Shown piece by piece: positions 25,019 to 34,238 of a stretch of 36,213 bases of DNA; position 1 is the first letter of the stretch, and each line of letters opens with the position of its first letter. Both the position numbers and the translations under genes were made by a program. Below the pieces are notes generated by a model that did not search any database, was not told where the DNA came from, and saw only the letters and a list, made by a program, of their open reading frames with translations. Source of the stretch: Erythrobacter sp. (GTDB taxonomy: Bacteria; Pseudomonadota; Alphaproteobacteria; Sphingomonadales; Sphingomonadaceae); assembly GCA_024642565.1 (NCBI GenBank), contig JAHEAV010000020.1:1-36213 (forward strand), read 5' to 3'.

Positions 25019-25567
25019 ATGGAACGCGATCAGGAAAAATCGGCAAAACCCAAATCGGCGAAGAAACTCTCCCGCCCCTACGAACGGGCGCGGGGCGGTC
25101 CGGCCAAGGCGATCGCCGATTTGATGCCGCAGATCGGACGGACGGCATTCCGCCGCTTCGGTTTTGTCCAGTCCAGCGTCGTAACGCGCTGGCCGGAAAT
25201 TGTCGGGGAAACCCATGCCCGTGTCTGTATGCCCGAAGCGATCCGGTTTCCTCCGGGGGAAAAGAGTGAAGGCATATTGCAGCTTGTGGTCTTGCCGGCC
25301 CATGCGCCCCTGATCCAGCACGTAATTCCGGAAATCATGGAGCGGGTGAACCGGTTTTTTGGCTATGCCGCTGTCAGCCGGGTCAAGCTGCGGCAAGGTG
25401 TGGTTAAGCCTCCCTCTGCTGAACAGCGCGTAGCGGCGCCGCCATCACTCAAACCGATACCGATGGAACTGGGCGAAAGTTTGCGCGATATCGGCGATCC
25501 CGAATTGCGATCCGTGCTGGAATCGCTTGCCCGCAGCCTGGGCAACAAGGAAGAGAAGACCAATTGA
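25019..25567 (+). CDS. DUF721 (DciA-like) protein
   Basis: A 182-residue protein starting MERDQEKSAKPKSAKKLSRP; an ATG at 25004 is also possible and neither has a good Shine-Dalgarno. A basic N-terminal tail is followed by the DUF721 domain at about 30-115 (FGFVQSSVVTRWPEIVGETH, then VVLPAHAPLIQHVIPEIMERVN). The C-terminal part is a less conserved tail. DUF721 includes DciA, the replicative-helicase (DnaB) loader in bacteria without DnaC, so a replication role is possible but not shown. The stop overlaps the ATG of the next gene by one base, coupling it to the DsbA-like proteins. Confidence 0.85.
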   Translation: MERDQEKSAKPKSAKKLSRPYERARGGPAKAIADLMPQIGRTAFRRFGFVQSSVVTRWPEIVGETHARVCMPEAIRFPPGEKSEGILQLVVLPAHAPLIQHVIPEIMERVNRFFGYAAVSRVKLRQGVVKPPSAEQRVAAPPSLKPIPMELGESLRDIGDPELRSVLESLARSLGNKEEKTN

Positions 25568-26250
25568 TGCTGAAAAGATTTGCAACTCTTGGGCTGGCGG
25601 CAGCGGCCATGATTTTTGGTACCGGTGCAGTCACCAACTGGAATAACCAGGTCGTGTTGACCAATGGCGGGCATCTGATCGGAAACCCGCAGGCAAAGGT
25701 CGCCTTGATCGAATGGGTCAGTTACACCTGCCCCCATTGCGCCCATTTTGCCGTAGATGGCGATGGGGCCCTGGCCATCGCCTATGTCGGTCCGGGCAAG
25801 ATGAGCCGGGAAATCCGCCACATTATCCGCGATCCGATTGACCTGACCGCAGCGATGCTGACCAATTGCGGTGCCGTGTCCAAATTCGCGCAAAACCATG
25901 CCGCTTTCATGCATGGTCAGGCGAAGTGGATTGCGCCTCTGGGTTCGGCCAGCACGGTGCAGCGCCAACGCTGGACCACGGGTAATTTTGCGGCCCGGCG
26001 CCGGGCCATCGCGTCCGACTTTGGTTTTTACGACATTATGGAACGGCGCGGCTATCGCCGGACGGATGTTGATCGCTGCCTGGCCGATGACGCAAAAGCC
26101 AAGAGCCTTGCCGATATGTCAGAGGCGGATTCCGTGAAATATGGCGTCAACAGCACGCCCAGTTTTGCCATCAATGGAATAGTGCTGGCCGGAACGCATG
26201 ACTGGTCCATGCTGGAACCGCAGCTGAATGCGCGTTTTACGCCAAATTGA
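25567..26250 (+). CDS. Exported DsbA-like thioredoxin-fold protein (first of two)
   Basis: A 227-residue protein from the ATG at 25567, which overlaps the DUF721 stop. A signal peptide or anchor covers residues 1-22 (LKRFATLGLAAAAMIFGTGA). The catalytic motif is Cys55-Pro-His-Cys58, as in DsbA, and the cis-proline is Pro198 in NSTPSF. A helical insertion separates the two halves, with two further cysteines (Cys101, Cys171). By family it introduces or shuffles disulfides in the periplasm. A second DsbA-like gene follows 93 bp downstream, and smc after that. Confidence 0.92.
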   Translation: MLKRFATLGLAAAAMIFGTGAVTNWNNQVVLTNGGHLIGNPQAKVALIEWVSYTCPHCAHFAVDGDGALAIAYVGPGKMSREIRHIIRDPIDLTAAMLTNCGAVSKFAQNHAAFMHGQAKWIAPLGSASTVQRQRWTTGNFAARRRAIASDFGFYDIMERRGYRRTDVDRCLADDAKAKSLADMSEADSVKYGVNSTPSFAINGIVLAGTHDWSMLEPQLNARFTPN

Positions 26251-26343
26251 CGCCTTCTAAGCTGTGGAAACAGCCGCGATGTCCTTCACCCTTACCGCCC
26301 CTTCGTATAGTTTCGACCCAATTCCGAGAGGATCCTGACCATT

Positions 26344-27096
26344 ATGACCATTTTCCACCGTATCGCTCTGATGACCGCCGCCGCACCACTGGCACTAACG
26401 CTTTCGGCCTGCGGTGAAACCAAGGCGCCCGACGGCACAGTCGCTGAAAGTGGGGCCATTGCCGCAATCGCACCGCCGGCCGGTAAGCAGTGGGTTGATA
26501 TGGCGCAGATCTCGGACAAGGATGGCTATATCATGGGCAATCCTGATGCACCGGTGAAACTGGTCGAATATGCATCGCTCACGTGCGGGCATTGCGCCCA
26601 GTTTTCCGCAGAAGCTTCGGAGAAATTGCGCGATAAATATGTTGCCTCTGGCGTGGTCAGCTATGAACTGCGCAACCAGATCCATGATCCCTTTGATCTG
26701 GTCATGGCGCGGCTTGCGCGCTGCAGCCAGCCGGAAAGCTTCCACCCGCTGACCGAGCAGGTCTGGACGAACCTGAACGATGTGATTGACCGTGCGCAGG
26801 CCAATGGCCCGGCCCTGGAAGGGGCGATGCAGCTGCCGGAAAACCAACGCTTCGTGGCTTTCGCCGAAATTTCCGGTCTGCTCGATTTCTTCGCTTCGCG
26901 CGGAATCAGCCGTGATCAGGCGAAGAGCTGTTTGGCCGACAATGCCTCGGTCCAGGCCATTGCTGAACGTTCGGACACGCAGTCCAAGGAACTCAACGTC
27001 ACCGGCACGCCGACGTTCTTCATCAATGGCAGCAATGTCGGCACGCAGAGCTGGGCAACGCTGGAACCGATGCTTCAACGCGCTGGCGCCAGGTAA
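26344..27096 (+). CDS. DsbA-like lipoprotein (second of two)
   Basis: A 250-residue protein with a lipoprotein signal (TIFHRIALMTAAAPLALTL, lipobox LSAC, Cys23), so it should be membrane-anchored in the envelope. The thioredoxin-fold motif is Cys81-Gly-His-Cys84 in ASLTCGHCAQF, and the cis-proline is in GTPTFFINGS near 225. The CGHC dipeptide differs from CPHC of its neighbour and is closer to the dipeptide of isomerases such as PDI, so the two may differ in redox potential; that is inference. GAGAGGAT lies about 11-18 bases before the ATG. An intact second pair of cysteines (Cys127, Cys197) is present. Confidence 0.92.
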   Translation: MTIFHRIALMTAAAPLALTLSACGETKAPDGTVAESGAIAAIAPPAGKQWVDMAQISDKDGYIMGNPDAPVKLVEYASLTCGHCAQFSAEASEKLRDKYVASGVVSYELRNQIHDPFDLVMARLARCSQPESFHPLTEQVWTNLNDVIDRAQANGPALEGAMQLPENQRFVAFAEISGLLDFFASRGISRDQAKSCLADNASVQAIAERSDTQSKELNVTGTPTFFINGSNVGTQSWATLEPMLQRAGAR

Positions 27097-27129
27097 GGCA
27101 TTACCATCGCGGGGGCGGCAACACACGGG

Positions 27130-30100
27130 ATGCGGATCAAGCGGCTCAAGCTTAGCGGCTTCAAGAGCTTTGTCGAACCGGCCGAACTGCGCATCGAAGA
27201 AGGGCTGACCGGGGTCGTCGGCCCCAATGGCTGCGGCAAGTCCAATCTGCTCGAGGCGATCCGCTGGGTCATGGGCGAAAACTCGCCCAAGAGCATGCGG
27301 TCCGGCGGGATGGATGATGTCATCTTTGCCGGCACGCAGACCCGCCCGCCGCGTGATTTTGCCGAAGTGGTGCTTCAGGCCGAAACGGCGGATGGGGAAG
27401 AACTTGATGTCACCCGCCGAATCGAACGCGGCGCAGGTTCCGCCTATCGCCTGAATGGGCGCGATGTCCGGGCAAAGGATGTCTCGCTCACCTTCGCTGA
27501 TGCCGCAACAGGGGCGCATAGCCCTGCACTGGTCAGTCAGGGGCGGATTGCCGCGGTTATCGCGGCCAAGCCCGCCGAACGCCGCCAGATGCTGGAAGAA
27601 GCTGCGGGCATTGCCGGCCTCCATGTCCGCCGCCGCGATGCGGAAGGCAAATTGCGGCAGACGGAAGCCAATCTGGCGCGGCTGGAAGATCTGGTCGCCG
27701 GACTCGACACGCAAATGGCCTCCTTGCGGCGGCAAGCCAAGCAGGCGGAACGCTACACCAAATTATCGGAAGAAATCCGCGTGGCGGAAGCCCGGTTGCT
27801 ATTCGCCCGCTGGCGCGACGCGGCTTCCGCTGCCGATGCAGCACGGGCGCAGGCCAAGGCCGCCGAAGAACAGGTGATGGCGGCGCAGCAAGCCAGCGCC
27901 ATTGCCCAGAAGGCGCAGCAGGCTGGCGCAGTAGCCTTGGCGCAGGCCCGCGAAGAATTGGCTGATCGGCGGGACGATGCGACGGCGCATGGTCATCGAA
28001 TGGCGGCGCTGACCAGTCAATTGGAAGCCGCAGAGCAGCGCCTGAAGGACCTCGATCGCCAAAAAATGCGGTTGGAAGAAGACCGCGTGGAAGCGGACCG
28101 GTTGACCGTGGATGCCGCCGAAGCGCTGGGCCGGCTCGAACGGGAACTGGCCACAAATGAAAAGGCGTTGGCGGAGGATGAAACGCGCCGCCCGGCGCTT
28201 CTGGCCAATCTGGAAGAACAGGAACGCGCGGGCCGCGCCGCCGAATTGGCTCTGGCCAAGGCAACGGCCGATCACGCGGGGGTCGAGGCCGAATGGCGCG
28301 TTGCCCAGGCCGCACTTGCGCAAGTTCAATCCCGACTTGAGCGCCTGGATGGCGAAAAACGGCGGCAGGATGCCGCGCGCGCGGCCTTATCCGAAGGCGG
28401 AGATCCGGCGCAAGCCGTTGCCGCAGCTCAAGCCACCGCCCAATCCGCAGCGGCAGACCTGAATCTGGCGCGCGAAGCCTTTACCGCGCAGCAGGCGAGC
28501 AAGCAGGCCTTGCAGGACGCGCGTGACAGTACCGCCAGCGCGCTGTCTGCCGCCCGCGCCGAACTGGCGGGCGTGGAACGTGAATATGCCGCTTTGACAC
28601 GGGATCGGGAGGCACGGGAGAAACGGGCTGCCAACCGCACTGGCTTGCCGGCCGCTCTGGACCGGATCCGTGCTGAAAAAGGCTACGAACGCGCACTCGC
28701 CGCGGTGCTTGGCAGGGACGCCAAATCACCGCTGGGTTCGCCCGAAGGAACGGCCGATGGCCGCTTCTGGACCGGGGGCGAGCCGCCCGCGCCGGTCACG
28801 GATACTCTTGCTGCCCATGTCCGCGACTGCCCGCCGCAGCTCGCCGCTCGCCTTGCACTGGTCCATGTCTCGGACGAAGATGATGGCCGCAAGCTTGGCC
28901 CTGGTGAATGGCTGGTAACGCGTGCTGGCGCGCTGCGCCGCTGGGATGGCTTTGTTGCACGGGGCGAAGGCGCGGCAGAAGCCGCACAGCTCGAAGCGGA
29001 AAATCGATTCGCGGAACTGGCTGCGCAATTGCCCCGGTTGCGCGCAACCGCAAACACGGCCGAAACCGCGCAACAGGCGGCTCAGGACGAACTGTCGAGC
29101 CTGCAACGCACCCTCGTCGCCACCGAGCGCGGCGTGAATGAGGCTGCCGAGCGAGAACGCCAGGCGTTGCGCGCGCTTGATCAGGCAGAGGCCGCGCGTG
29201 AACGGCTGGCCGCACGGCTTGTCGAACTCAATTCGGCAGCCACAGATTTGTCCGAACAGCGAGAGCAAGCGCAGATCGAACTGGTCGCCATGCAGGAAAA
29301 AAGCGCATCCCTGCCAGACCCGGCATCCGGGCGCGCAGCTCTTGATGCCGCCCAGGCCAAGCACGAGGCCGCGCGCACATTGCTGCAATCGGCCACCGCT
29401 GGTCTTGCGGCGCATGATCAGGCGCTGGCGGTCACGCGGGAACGCACCGCTACTCAGCGCGCGGACATGGCCGGATGGCAGGCACGCTCGGGGGACGCGG
29501 CCCGCCGCCTGTCTGAAATGGCGCGGCGGCTGAATGAAATTGAAGAAGAACGTGCCGTTTTTGCGGCCAAGCCCGCTGGGCTTTTGCGGGACATCGACCA
29601 AGGCGATGCCGTGCGCGAGCGGTTAGGCCGGGAATTGGCTGAAGCCGAAGCGGCTGTCGCTCGCGAAGTGGCCGCAGCGCAGCAGGTGGACGCAGCCTTT
29701 GCCCAGGCCAACGAGGTTCTTGCCACGGCCCGTGAAGCCCGCGCCGGATCAGCCGCCCGTGCGGAAAACGAGGAGGCACGGCGCAGCGAAATGGCCCGCA
29801 TTTCGGGCGAGCGTTTCCAATGTCCGCCCCCCATGCTCCCCGGACGGTTCGAATTCGATGCGGATGCAGTCAAGGATTCCGGAGCGGAATCGGAGGAAAT
29901 GGACCGGCTCGCCTCTTCGCGTGAGAGAATCGGCCCGGTTAATCTGGTCGCGGCAGAAGAATTGGCGAAGATCGAGGATGAAGCCGGATCGAGTGCCGCT
30001 GAACAGGCTGAGCTGACCGAAGCGGTGCATCGGCTGCGCGGATCGATCGGTAATCTCAACCGCGAAGGGCGCGAACGCCTGCGCTTGGCCTTCGAACAGG

Positions 30101-30555
30101 TGGATACCCATTTCCAGCGCCTGTTCACGCGGCTGTTTGAAGGTGGGCAAGCCCATCTGGCGCTGATCGACAGCGAGGATCCACTCGAAGCCGGGCTGGA
30201 AATCTACGCGCAACCGCCAGGCAAGCGGCTGCAATCTCTCACCCTTCTGTCCGGCGGCGAGCAAGCGCTAACCGCGATTGCCCTGATTTTTGCACTGTTC
30301 CTGACCAACCCCGCGCCGATCTGCGTGTTGGACGAAGTCGACGCACCACTCGACGATGCCAATATCGATCGTTTTTGTGATTTGCTCGACGCGATGAGCC
30401 TGGAAACGGATACCCGTTATCTGATCGTAACGCATAATGCCGTCACGATGAGCCGTATGCACCGGTTGTTTGGTGTCACCATGGTTGAACAGGGTATCTC
30501 GCGCCTGGTCAGCGTGGATCTGGGCGCAGCCGAAGAATTGCTGGCTGCGGAGTAA
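27130..30555 (+). CDS. smc: Chromosome segregation protein SMC
   Basis: A 1141-residue SMC, close to the usual 1150-1190. The N-terminal ATPase half has Walker A GPNGCGKSN at 31-39. Two long Ala/Glu/Arg-rich coiled coils flank a compact hinge at about 500-630 (around GRFWTGGEPPAP). The C-terminal half has the ABC signature LLSGGEQALTAIALIF and Walker B PICVLDEVDAPLDD. It compacts and segregates chromosomes together with ScpA/ScpB, which are not in this window. It starts 33 bp after the DsbA-like lipoprotein gene. No Shine-Dalgarno is obvious near the ATG. The stop lies 3 bp from the convergent merR-family gene. Confidence 0.97.
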   Translation: MRIKRLKLSGFKSFVEPAELRIEEGLTGVVGPNGCGKSNLLEAIRWVMGENSPKSMRSGGMDDVIFAGTQTRPPRDFAEVVLQAETADGEELDVTRRIERGAGSAYRLNGRDVRAKDVSLTFADAATGAHSPALVSQGRIAAVIAAKPAERRQMLEEAAGIAGLHVRRRDAEGKLRQTEANLARLEDLVAGLDTQMASLRRQAKQAERYTKLSEEIRVAEARLLFARWRDAASAADAARAQAKAAEEQVMAAQQASAIAQKAQQAGAVALAQAREELADRRDDATAHGHRMAALTSQLEAAEQRLKDLDRQKMRLEEDRVEADRLTVDAAEALGRLERELATNEKALAEDETRRPALLANLEEQERAGRAAELALAKATADHAGVEAEWRVAQAALAQVQSRLERLDGEKRRQDAARAALSEGGDPAQAVAAAQATAQSAAADLNLAREAFTAQQASKQALQDARDSTASALSAARAELAGVEREYAALTRDREAREKRAANRTGLPAALDRIRAEKGYERALAAVLGRDAKSPLGSPEGTADGRFWTGGEPPAPVTDTLAAHVRDCPPQLAARLALVHVSDEDDGRKLGPGEWLVTRAGALRRWDGFVARGEGAAEAAQLEAENRFAELAAQLPRLRATANTAETAQQAAQDELSSLQRTLVATERGVNEAAERERQALRALDQAEAARERLAARLVELNSAATDLSEQREQAQIELVAMQEKSASLPDPASGRAALDAAQAKHEAARTLLQSATAGLAAHDQALAVTRERTATQRADMAGWQARSGDAARRLSEMARRLNEIEEERAVFAAKPAGLLRDIDQGDAVRERLGRELAEAEAAVAREVAAAQQVDAAFAQANEVLATAREARAGSAARAENEEARRSEMARISGERFQCPPPMLPGRFEFDADAVKDSGAESEEMDRLASSRERIGPVNLVAAEELAKIEDEAGSSAAEQAELTEAVHRLRGSIGNLNREGRERLRLAFEQVDTHFQRLFTRLFEGGQAHLALIDSEDPLEAGLEIYAQPPGKRLQSLTLLSGGEQALTAIALIFALFLTNPAPICVLDEVDAPLDDANIDRFCDLLDAMSLETDTRYLIVTHNAVTMSRMHRLFGVTMVEQGISRLVSVDLGAAEELLAAE

Positions 30556-30558
30556 TTA

Positions 30559-30969
30559 TCAGCCTTCCAGAGCCCGGGCCAAAGTGTTGCGGATTGCTCG
30601 CAACTGCCCCAGCACATCGGCGGGCACAGCGGCGCCAGCCAAGGGCGCATGGGCCGGGTTGAGGCCGACGGGTGCGGGGCTGGTTTCCCGCATTGTACCC
30701 GCTTCCCCCGTCTTCTTGTCCTTGAGCGCCTGCTGGGCGCCTTTTAACGTGTAACCTTCGCGGTTCACCAGCCGATCAATCGATTCTACCAGCGCCACAT
30801 CGCCAGGCCGGTAATAGCGCCGGCCACCACTGCGTTTAAGCGGCTGCAGGGCACTGAATTGCTGTTCCCAATAGCGCAGGACATGAGCCTTGATGCCAAG
30901 CGCCGCACTCACTTCGCCAATGGTACGCAGGGCACCGGCATCCTTACCGTCATCAAATGTGGCGCTCAT
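30559..30969 (-). CDS. MerR family transcriptional regulator
   Basis: A 136-residue protein from the ATG at 30969 (AAGGGG about eight bases upstream). The MerR winged helix spans about 13-80 (LRTIGEVSAALGIKAHVLRYWE, then SGGRRYYRPGDVALVESIDRLV). The rest is a short helix and a Pro/Ala-rich tail with no cysteines, so it is not a metal sensor. Small MerR proteins with this layout routinely follow ihfA in alphaproteobacteria; their target is unknown. The start lies 4 bp past the ihfA stop, so it is almost certainly cotranscribed with ihfA. Confidence 0.92.
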   Translation of the reverse strand: MSATFDDGKDAGALRTIGEVSAALGIKAHVLRYWEQQFSALQPLKRSGGRRYYRPGDVALVESIDRLVNREGYTLKGAQQALKDKKTGEAGTMRETSPAPVGLNPAHAPLAGAAVPADVLGQLRAIRNTLARALEG

Positions 30970-30973
30970 GCCA

Positions 30974-31270
30974 TTACCCCTTGGCAATCCGTTCCTTGAG
31001 CAGCTGGCTGGCACGGAAGGTCATCACCCTGCGCGGTGTGATCGGCACTTCGATGCCGGTTTTGGGATTGCGGCCAATGCGTTCTTTCTTGTCCCGCAGC
31101 ACAAAGCTTCCGAAACCGGATATCTTCACATTTTCGCCAGCAGCCAATGCAGAACTCATCTGCGACAGAATCGCTTCAACCATGTCGAGCGACTCGGCGC
31201 GAGAGAATCCCATTTTGCGATTGATAGTTTCGGCCAGATCGGCGCGAGTCAGGGTGCCCACCGTATGCAT
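30974..31270 (-). CDS. ihfA: Integration host factor subunit alpha
   Basis: A 98-residue DNABII protein. The ATG at 31270 is preferred over a GTG at 31279 because AAGGAG is ten bases before the ATG but only one base before the GTG. The helical dimer body ([16 protein letters not shown] at 5-20) is followed by the DNA-bending beta-arm with GRNPKTG at 66-72 (Pro69 intercalates). With IhfB it makes sharp site-specific bends for replication, recombination and promoter control. It is preceded by a 114-bp gap after fabH that carries a perfect dyad, so it can be expressed apart from rpmF-plsX-fabH. Confidence 0.95.
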   Translation of the reverse strand: MHTVGTLTRADLAETINRKMGFSRAESLDMVEAILSQMSSALAAGENVKISGFGSFVLRDKKERIGRNPKTGIEVPITPRRVMTFRASQLLKERIAKG

Positions 31271-31340
31271 GATCTGCACACTCCTTCTTCTTTGGTGCGA
31301 CCCGCTGAATAGAATGTAAGCAAGACCGTATATGTTTCAG

Positions 31341-31353
31341 TTGTGTTACACAA
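31341..31353. promoter_or_regulatory. Perfect 13-bp dyad in the ihfA upstream region
   Basis: TTGTGTTACACAA at 31341-31353 reads the same on both strands except for the central base. It lies 71-83 bp upstream of the ihfA ATG. On the minus strand a possible -10 (TATACG) follows 15 bases after the first TTGTGT, so the dyad may overlap a -35 element. This would suit a repressor site. Confidence 0.5.
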
Positions 31354-31384
31354 TCATTTGTTGAAGAAAATCGGGCAATTCCTG

Positions 31385-32350
31385 TTAGATGCGAACCAGG
31401 CTGGCACCCCAGGTAAAACCGCCGCCCATGGCTTCGAACATGACCAGATCCCCAGGCTTGATCCGCCCGTCTTTCACAGCCGTATCAAAGGCGAGAGGGA
31501 CAGAGGCAGCCGATGTGTTGGCGTGGCGATCAACGGTCACCACAACTTTGCCCGGCGGCAGTCCAAGCTTGCGCGCTGTCGCTTCGAGAATCCGGGCGTT
31601 GGCCTGATGCGGCACCACCCAGTCGATATCGGCAGCGGTATAGTCTGTACCCGCCAAGGTTTCTTCCAGCACGGTCGATAGATTGACCACCGCATGGCGG
31701 AACACTTCGCGGCCCTTCATCCTCAACATGCCTACCGTGCCTGTCGTGGAAGGGCCGCCATCGACATATAGCAGTTCATTATGAGCGCCATCGGCATGCA
31801 GCCGAGTGGCAATAACACCTGGCCCGTCCGCCGCGCATTCGCGTGCTTCGAGCACGATCGCACCGGCCCCGTCGCCAAACAAGACGCAGGTGGTGCGGTC
31901 TTCCCAATCCAGTATCCGGCTGAAGGTTTCTGCACCGATTACCAAGGCCCGCTTGGCCATTCCGGTACGCAACATCGAATCCGCTGTGGCCAGCGCATAA
32001 AGAAAGCCCGAACATACTGCCGCAACATCGAAGGCAATCCCGCCATTGCAGCCAAGCGCGTCCTGAACGATGGTAGCGGTAGCGGGGAAGGTCTGGTCCG
32101 GAGTGGCCGTTGCCAGCACGATCAAATCGATTGTGCTGCCTTCAATGCCGGCAGCATCCAGCGCGTTGCGCGCCGCTTCGATCGCCAGCGTTGATGTAGT
32201 TTCGCCCTCACCCGCGATGTAGCGTTGGCGGATACCGGTCCGCTCCACGATCCAGGCATCCGTGGTATCGACCCGCTGTTCCAATTCGGCATTGGTCACT
32301 GCGGCACCAGGAAGCGCGGACCCGCTACCACACACAACGGAACGGATCAC
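31385..32350 (-). CDS. fabH: 3-oxoacyl-[acyl-carrier-protein] synthase III
   Basis: The 321-residue ketoacyl synthase has the full FabH triad: Cys113 in DVAAVCSGF, His248 in [11 protein letters not shown] and Asn278 in [10 protein letters not shown]. It starts fatty-acid elongation by condensing acetyl-CoA with malonyl-ACP. The stop of plsX overlaps its start by 4 bp, so it is coupled to plsX and rpmF upstream. The order rpmF-plsX-fabH is widely conserved. Confidence 0.97.
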   Translation of the reverse strand: MIRSVVCGSGSALPGAAVTNAELEQRVDTTDAWIVERTGIRQRYIAGEGETTSTLAIEAARNALDAAGIEGSTIDLIVLATATPDQTFPATATIVQDALGCNGGIAFDVAAVCSGFLYALATADSMLRTGMAKRALVIGAETFSRILDWEDRTTCVLFGDGAGAIVLEARECAADGPGVIATRLHADGAHNELLYVDGGPSTTGTVGMLRMKGREVFRHAVVNLSTVLEETLAGTDYTAADIDWVVPHQANARILEATARKLGLPPGKVVVTVDRHANTSAASVPLAFDTAVKDGRIKPGDLVMFEAMGGGFTWGASLVRI

Positions 32351-33423
32351 TTCGCGGCTTCCGCCGAACCATTGGTCATTTCATTACCTGTTTCACGCAG
32401 CCGCGCTTCGCCCAGTTCGGCCAAGTCCGCAGTAATCCGTTGAGTCAAATCTTCTTCCAGCAACCGTGCGGCGACTGCTACGGCATTGGCAACGCCGCCG
32501 GACGTTGCACTGCCATGGCTTTTAACCACCACCCCGTTCAGCCCAAGGAACACGGCGCCATTGTGATTGTTGGGATCGAGATGATGCTTGAGCAGCTCGG
32601 TTGCCGGGCGTGACACCAGAAAGCCAACTTTCGACCGAAAGGAACTGGTAAAGGCATTGCGCAGCAGATCGGTGACGAAACGCGCCGCCCCCTCGATCGC
32701 CTTCAGGGCAATGTTGCCAGAAAAACCGTCGGACACGACCACATCAACTTCACCGCGATTGATCTTGTCGGCTTCGACGTAACCGTCAAAGCTGAGCGCC
32801 AGGCCCGTTGCAGCACGCAATTGCGCCGCTGCTTCCTGCAATTGATCGGTGCCTTTCATTTCCTCGGTCCCGATGTTGAGCAACCGGACGCGCGGCATTT
32901 CCCGACCGGTAACGATTCGGGAATATGCCGCACCCATGATCGCAAATTGGACCAGATTGCGCGCGTCGCATTCGGTATTGGCGCCGAGATCAAGCATGAT
33001 CACGTCATTTTCACCCAATGTCGGCAGAAGCGCGGCAAGCGCGGGGCGATCGATTCCCGGCATGGTCCGCAGCGCCAGCTTGCTCATCGCCATCAGTGCG
33101 CCGGTATTGCCGGCGCTGACTGCGGCGCCAGCGTCACCCATTTTTACGGCATTTACGGCAAGGCCCATTGATGTTGTCTTAGCGCGGCGAAGCGCCTGAG
33201 TCGGCTTTTCATCCCCGCCGACGACATCATCGCAATGCAGGATTTCTGACGCACCGCGCATGTTGGGGTGCCCGTCTAGCGCGGCCTTTATCCGGACTTC
33301 ATCGCCAACCAGCAGGAACTTGAACCGGTCGTGCCGGCGGCGGGCTTCAGCCGCGCCATCGACCATCACGCGCACGCCTTCGTCCCCGCCCATCGCATCA
33401 ATCGCGATACGCGGAAGGTTCAT
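32347..33423 (-). CDS. plsX: Phosphate acyltransferase PlsX
   Basis: The 358-residue protein opens [23 protein letters not shown], the PlsX signature, and contains [11 protein letters not shown] (about 103-113) and [19 protein letters not shown] (about 230-250), both diagnostic. It makes acyl-phosphate from acyl-ACP, the acyl donor for PlsY in phospholipid synthesis, as a peripheral inner-membrane protein. A GGAG lies about nine bases before the ATG. It begins 28 bp after rpmF and overlaps fabH by 4 bp. Confidence 0.97.
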   Translation of the reverse strand: MNLPRIAIDAMGGDEGVRVMVDGAAEARRRHDRFKFLLVGDEVRIKAALDGHPNMRGASEILHCDDVVGGDEKPTQALRRAKTTSMGLAVNAVKMGDAGAAVSAGNTGALMAMSKLALRTMPGIDRPALAALLPTLGENDVIMLDLGANTECDARNLVQFAIMGAAYSRIVTGREMPRVRLLNIGTEEMKGTDQLQEAAAQLRAATGLALSFDGYVEADKINRGEVDVVVSDGFSGNIALKAIEGAARFVTDLLRNAFTSSFRSKVGFLVSRPATELLKHHLDPNNHNGAVFLGLNGVVVKSHGSATSGGVANAVAVAARLLEEDLTQRITADLAELGEARLRETGNEMTNGSAEAAK

Positions 33424-33451
33424 TAGCGTGTACTCCGTCTACTTGTGGGGA

Positions 33452-33631
33452 TCAGAGCCCGACCGCAACAATCTCACGACCGTTGTAGTGACCGCAGGCA
33501 CCGCACATGTTGTGCGGACGCTTCAGTTCACCACAGTTGGAGCATTCATGGAATGCCTCCACCTTGAGCGAATCATGCGCGCGGCGGTTGCCACGGCGAT
33601 GCGGGGATACTTTTCTCTTCGGGACAGCCAT
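33452..33631 (-). CDS. rpmF: 50S ribosomal protein L32
   Basis: A 59-residue protein found by direct reading. It begins [20 protein letters not shown], the canonical L32 start, and carries a C4 zinc ribbon with Cys30, Cys33, Cys43 and Cys46 ([21 protein letters not shown]). It is a structural protein of the large ribosomal subunit. It is the first gene of rpmF-plsX-fabH. The zinc cysteines are intact, so this is the zinc-binding form rather than a cysteine-free paralogue. Confidence 0.97.
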   Translation of the reverse strand: MAVPKRKVSPHRRGNRRAHDSLKVEAFHECSNCGELKRPHNMCGACGHYNGREIVAVGL

Positions 33632-33671
33632 TGCGGAGCCTGCTCTATCAGTTCAATTGTTTCGCGGGCCG

Positions 33672-33700
33672 CTCTAGGCGAAGGGCAGGCAGCGCACAAG
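33672..33700 (-). promoter_or_regulatory. Likely rpmF-plsX-fabH promoter
   Basis: On the minus strand CTTGTG (33700-33695), a 17-bp spacer and CTAGAG (33677-33672) predict a start near 33665 and a leader of about 34 bases. The rest of the 199-bp gap 33632-33830 holds no convincing gene; short frames there show no family features. Confidence 0.45.
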
Positions 33701-33830
33701 ACCAAGCGTCATGGGCGCCATCCGTTATCCGACGAGGCGGCGAAGGCGCGGCCTATACCGGATTCGCGAGCAGTTGCAAGCACTGGCAGAAAGAAGTAGC
33801 GGACCCGAACCAATTTGAGGGGAAATTTTC

Positions 33831-34223
33831 ATGTCGTTGTCCGTCACACTCACCTCCGCTGCTGCAGCGGCGCTAATCGCCATTTGGCTGTCCATTCGCG
33901 TAGGGCAGGTCCGGATGTCCGAAAAGATCAGCGTGGGTGACGGCGGGAATGAAAATGTCATCCGCCGGATGCGCGCACATGCAAATTTCGTAGAAAACAC
34001 CCCGTTCGTGCTTGTTTTGATTGTGGCCATCGAACTGGCTGGCAAGGGGGGTGCATGGCTGCCCTATGTGGCGGGCATTTACATGCTGGGCCGCGTTGCC
34101 CACGGTCTTGGCATGGATGGCGGTAAATTTGGCAAGGGCCGCTCGATCGGCACTCTGACCACGATGCTGACTCTCCTCGGTCTCGCAATAGTCGCCGCAT
34201 TGATAGCCTTGCGAGTGATCTGA
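33831..34223 (+). CDS. MAPEG family membrane protein
   Basis: A 130-residue protein with four predicted membrane segments (about 5-23, 52-70, 75-92 and 108-129). The MAPEG pattern is visible in the first loop: RRMRAHANFVENTPF at 45-59, with the RxxxNxxE core that binds glutathione or catalyses lipid-related conjugations. Bacterial MAPEG proteins are membrane enzymes of unclear substrate. A GAGGGGA lies about nine bases before the ATG. The next gene begins 15 bp after its stop on the same strand. Confidence 0.9.
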   Translation: MSLSVTLTSAAAAALIAIWLSIRVGQVRMSEKISVGDGGNENVIRRMRAHANFVENTPFVLVLIVAIELAGKGGAWLPYVAGIYMLGRVAHGLGMDGGKFGKGRSIGTLTTMLTLLGLAIVAALIALRVI

Positions 34224-34238
34224 CAGGATTCGCGAACC

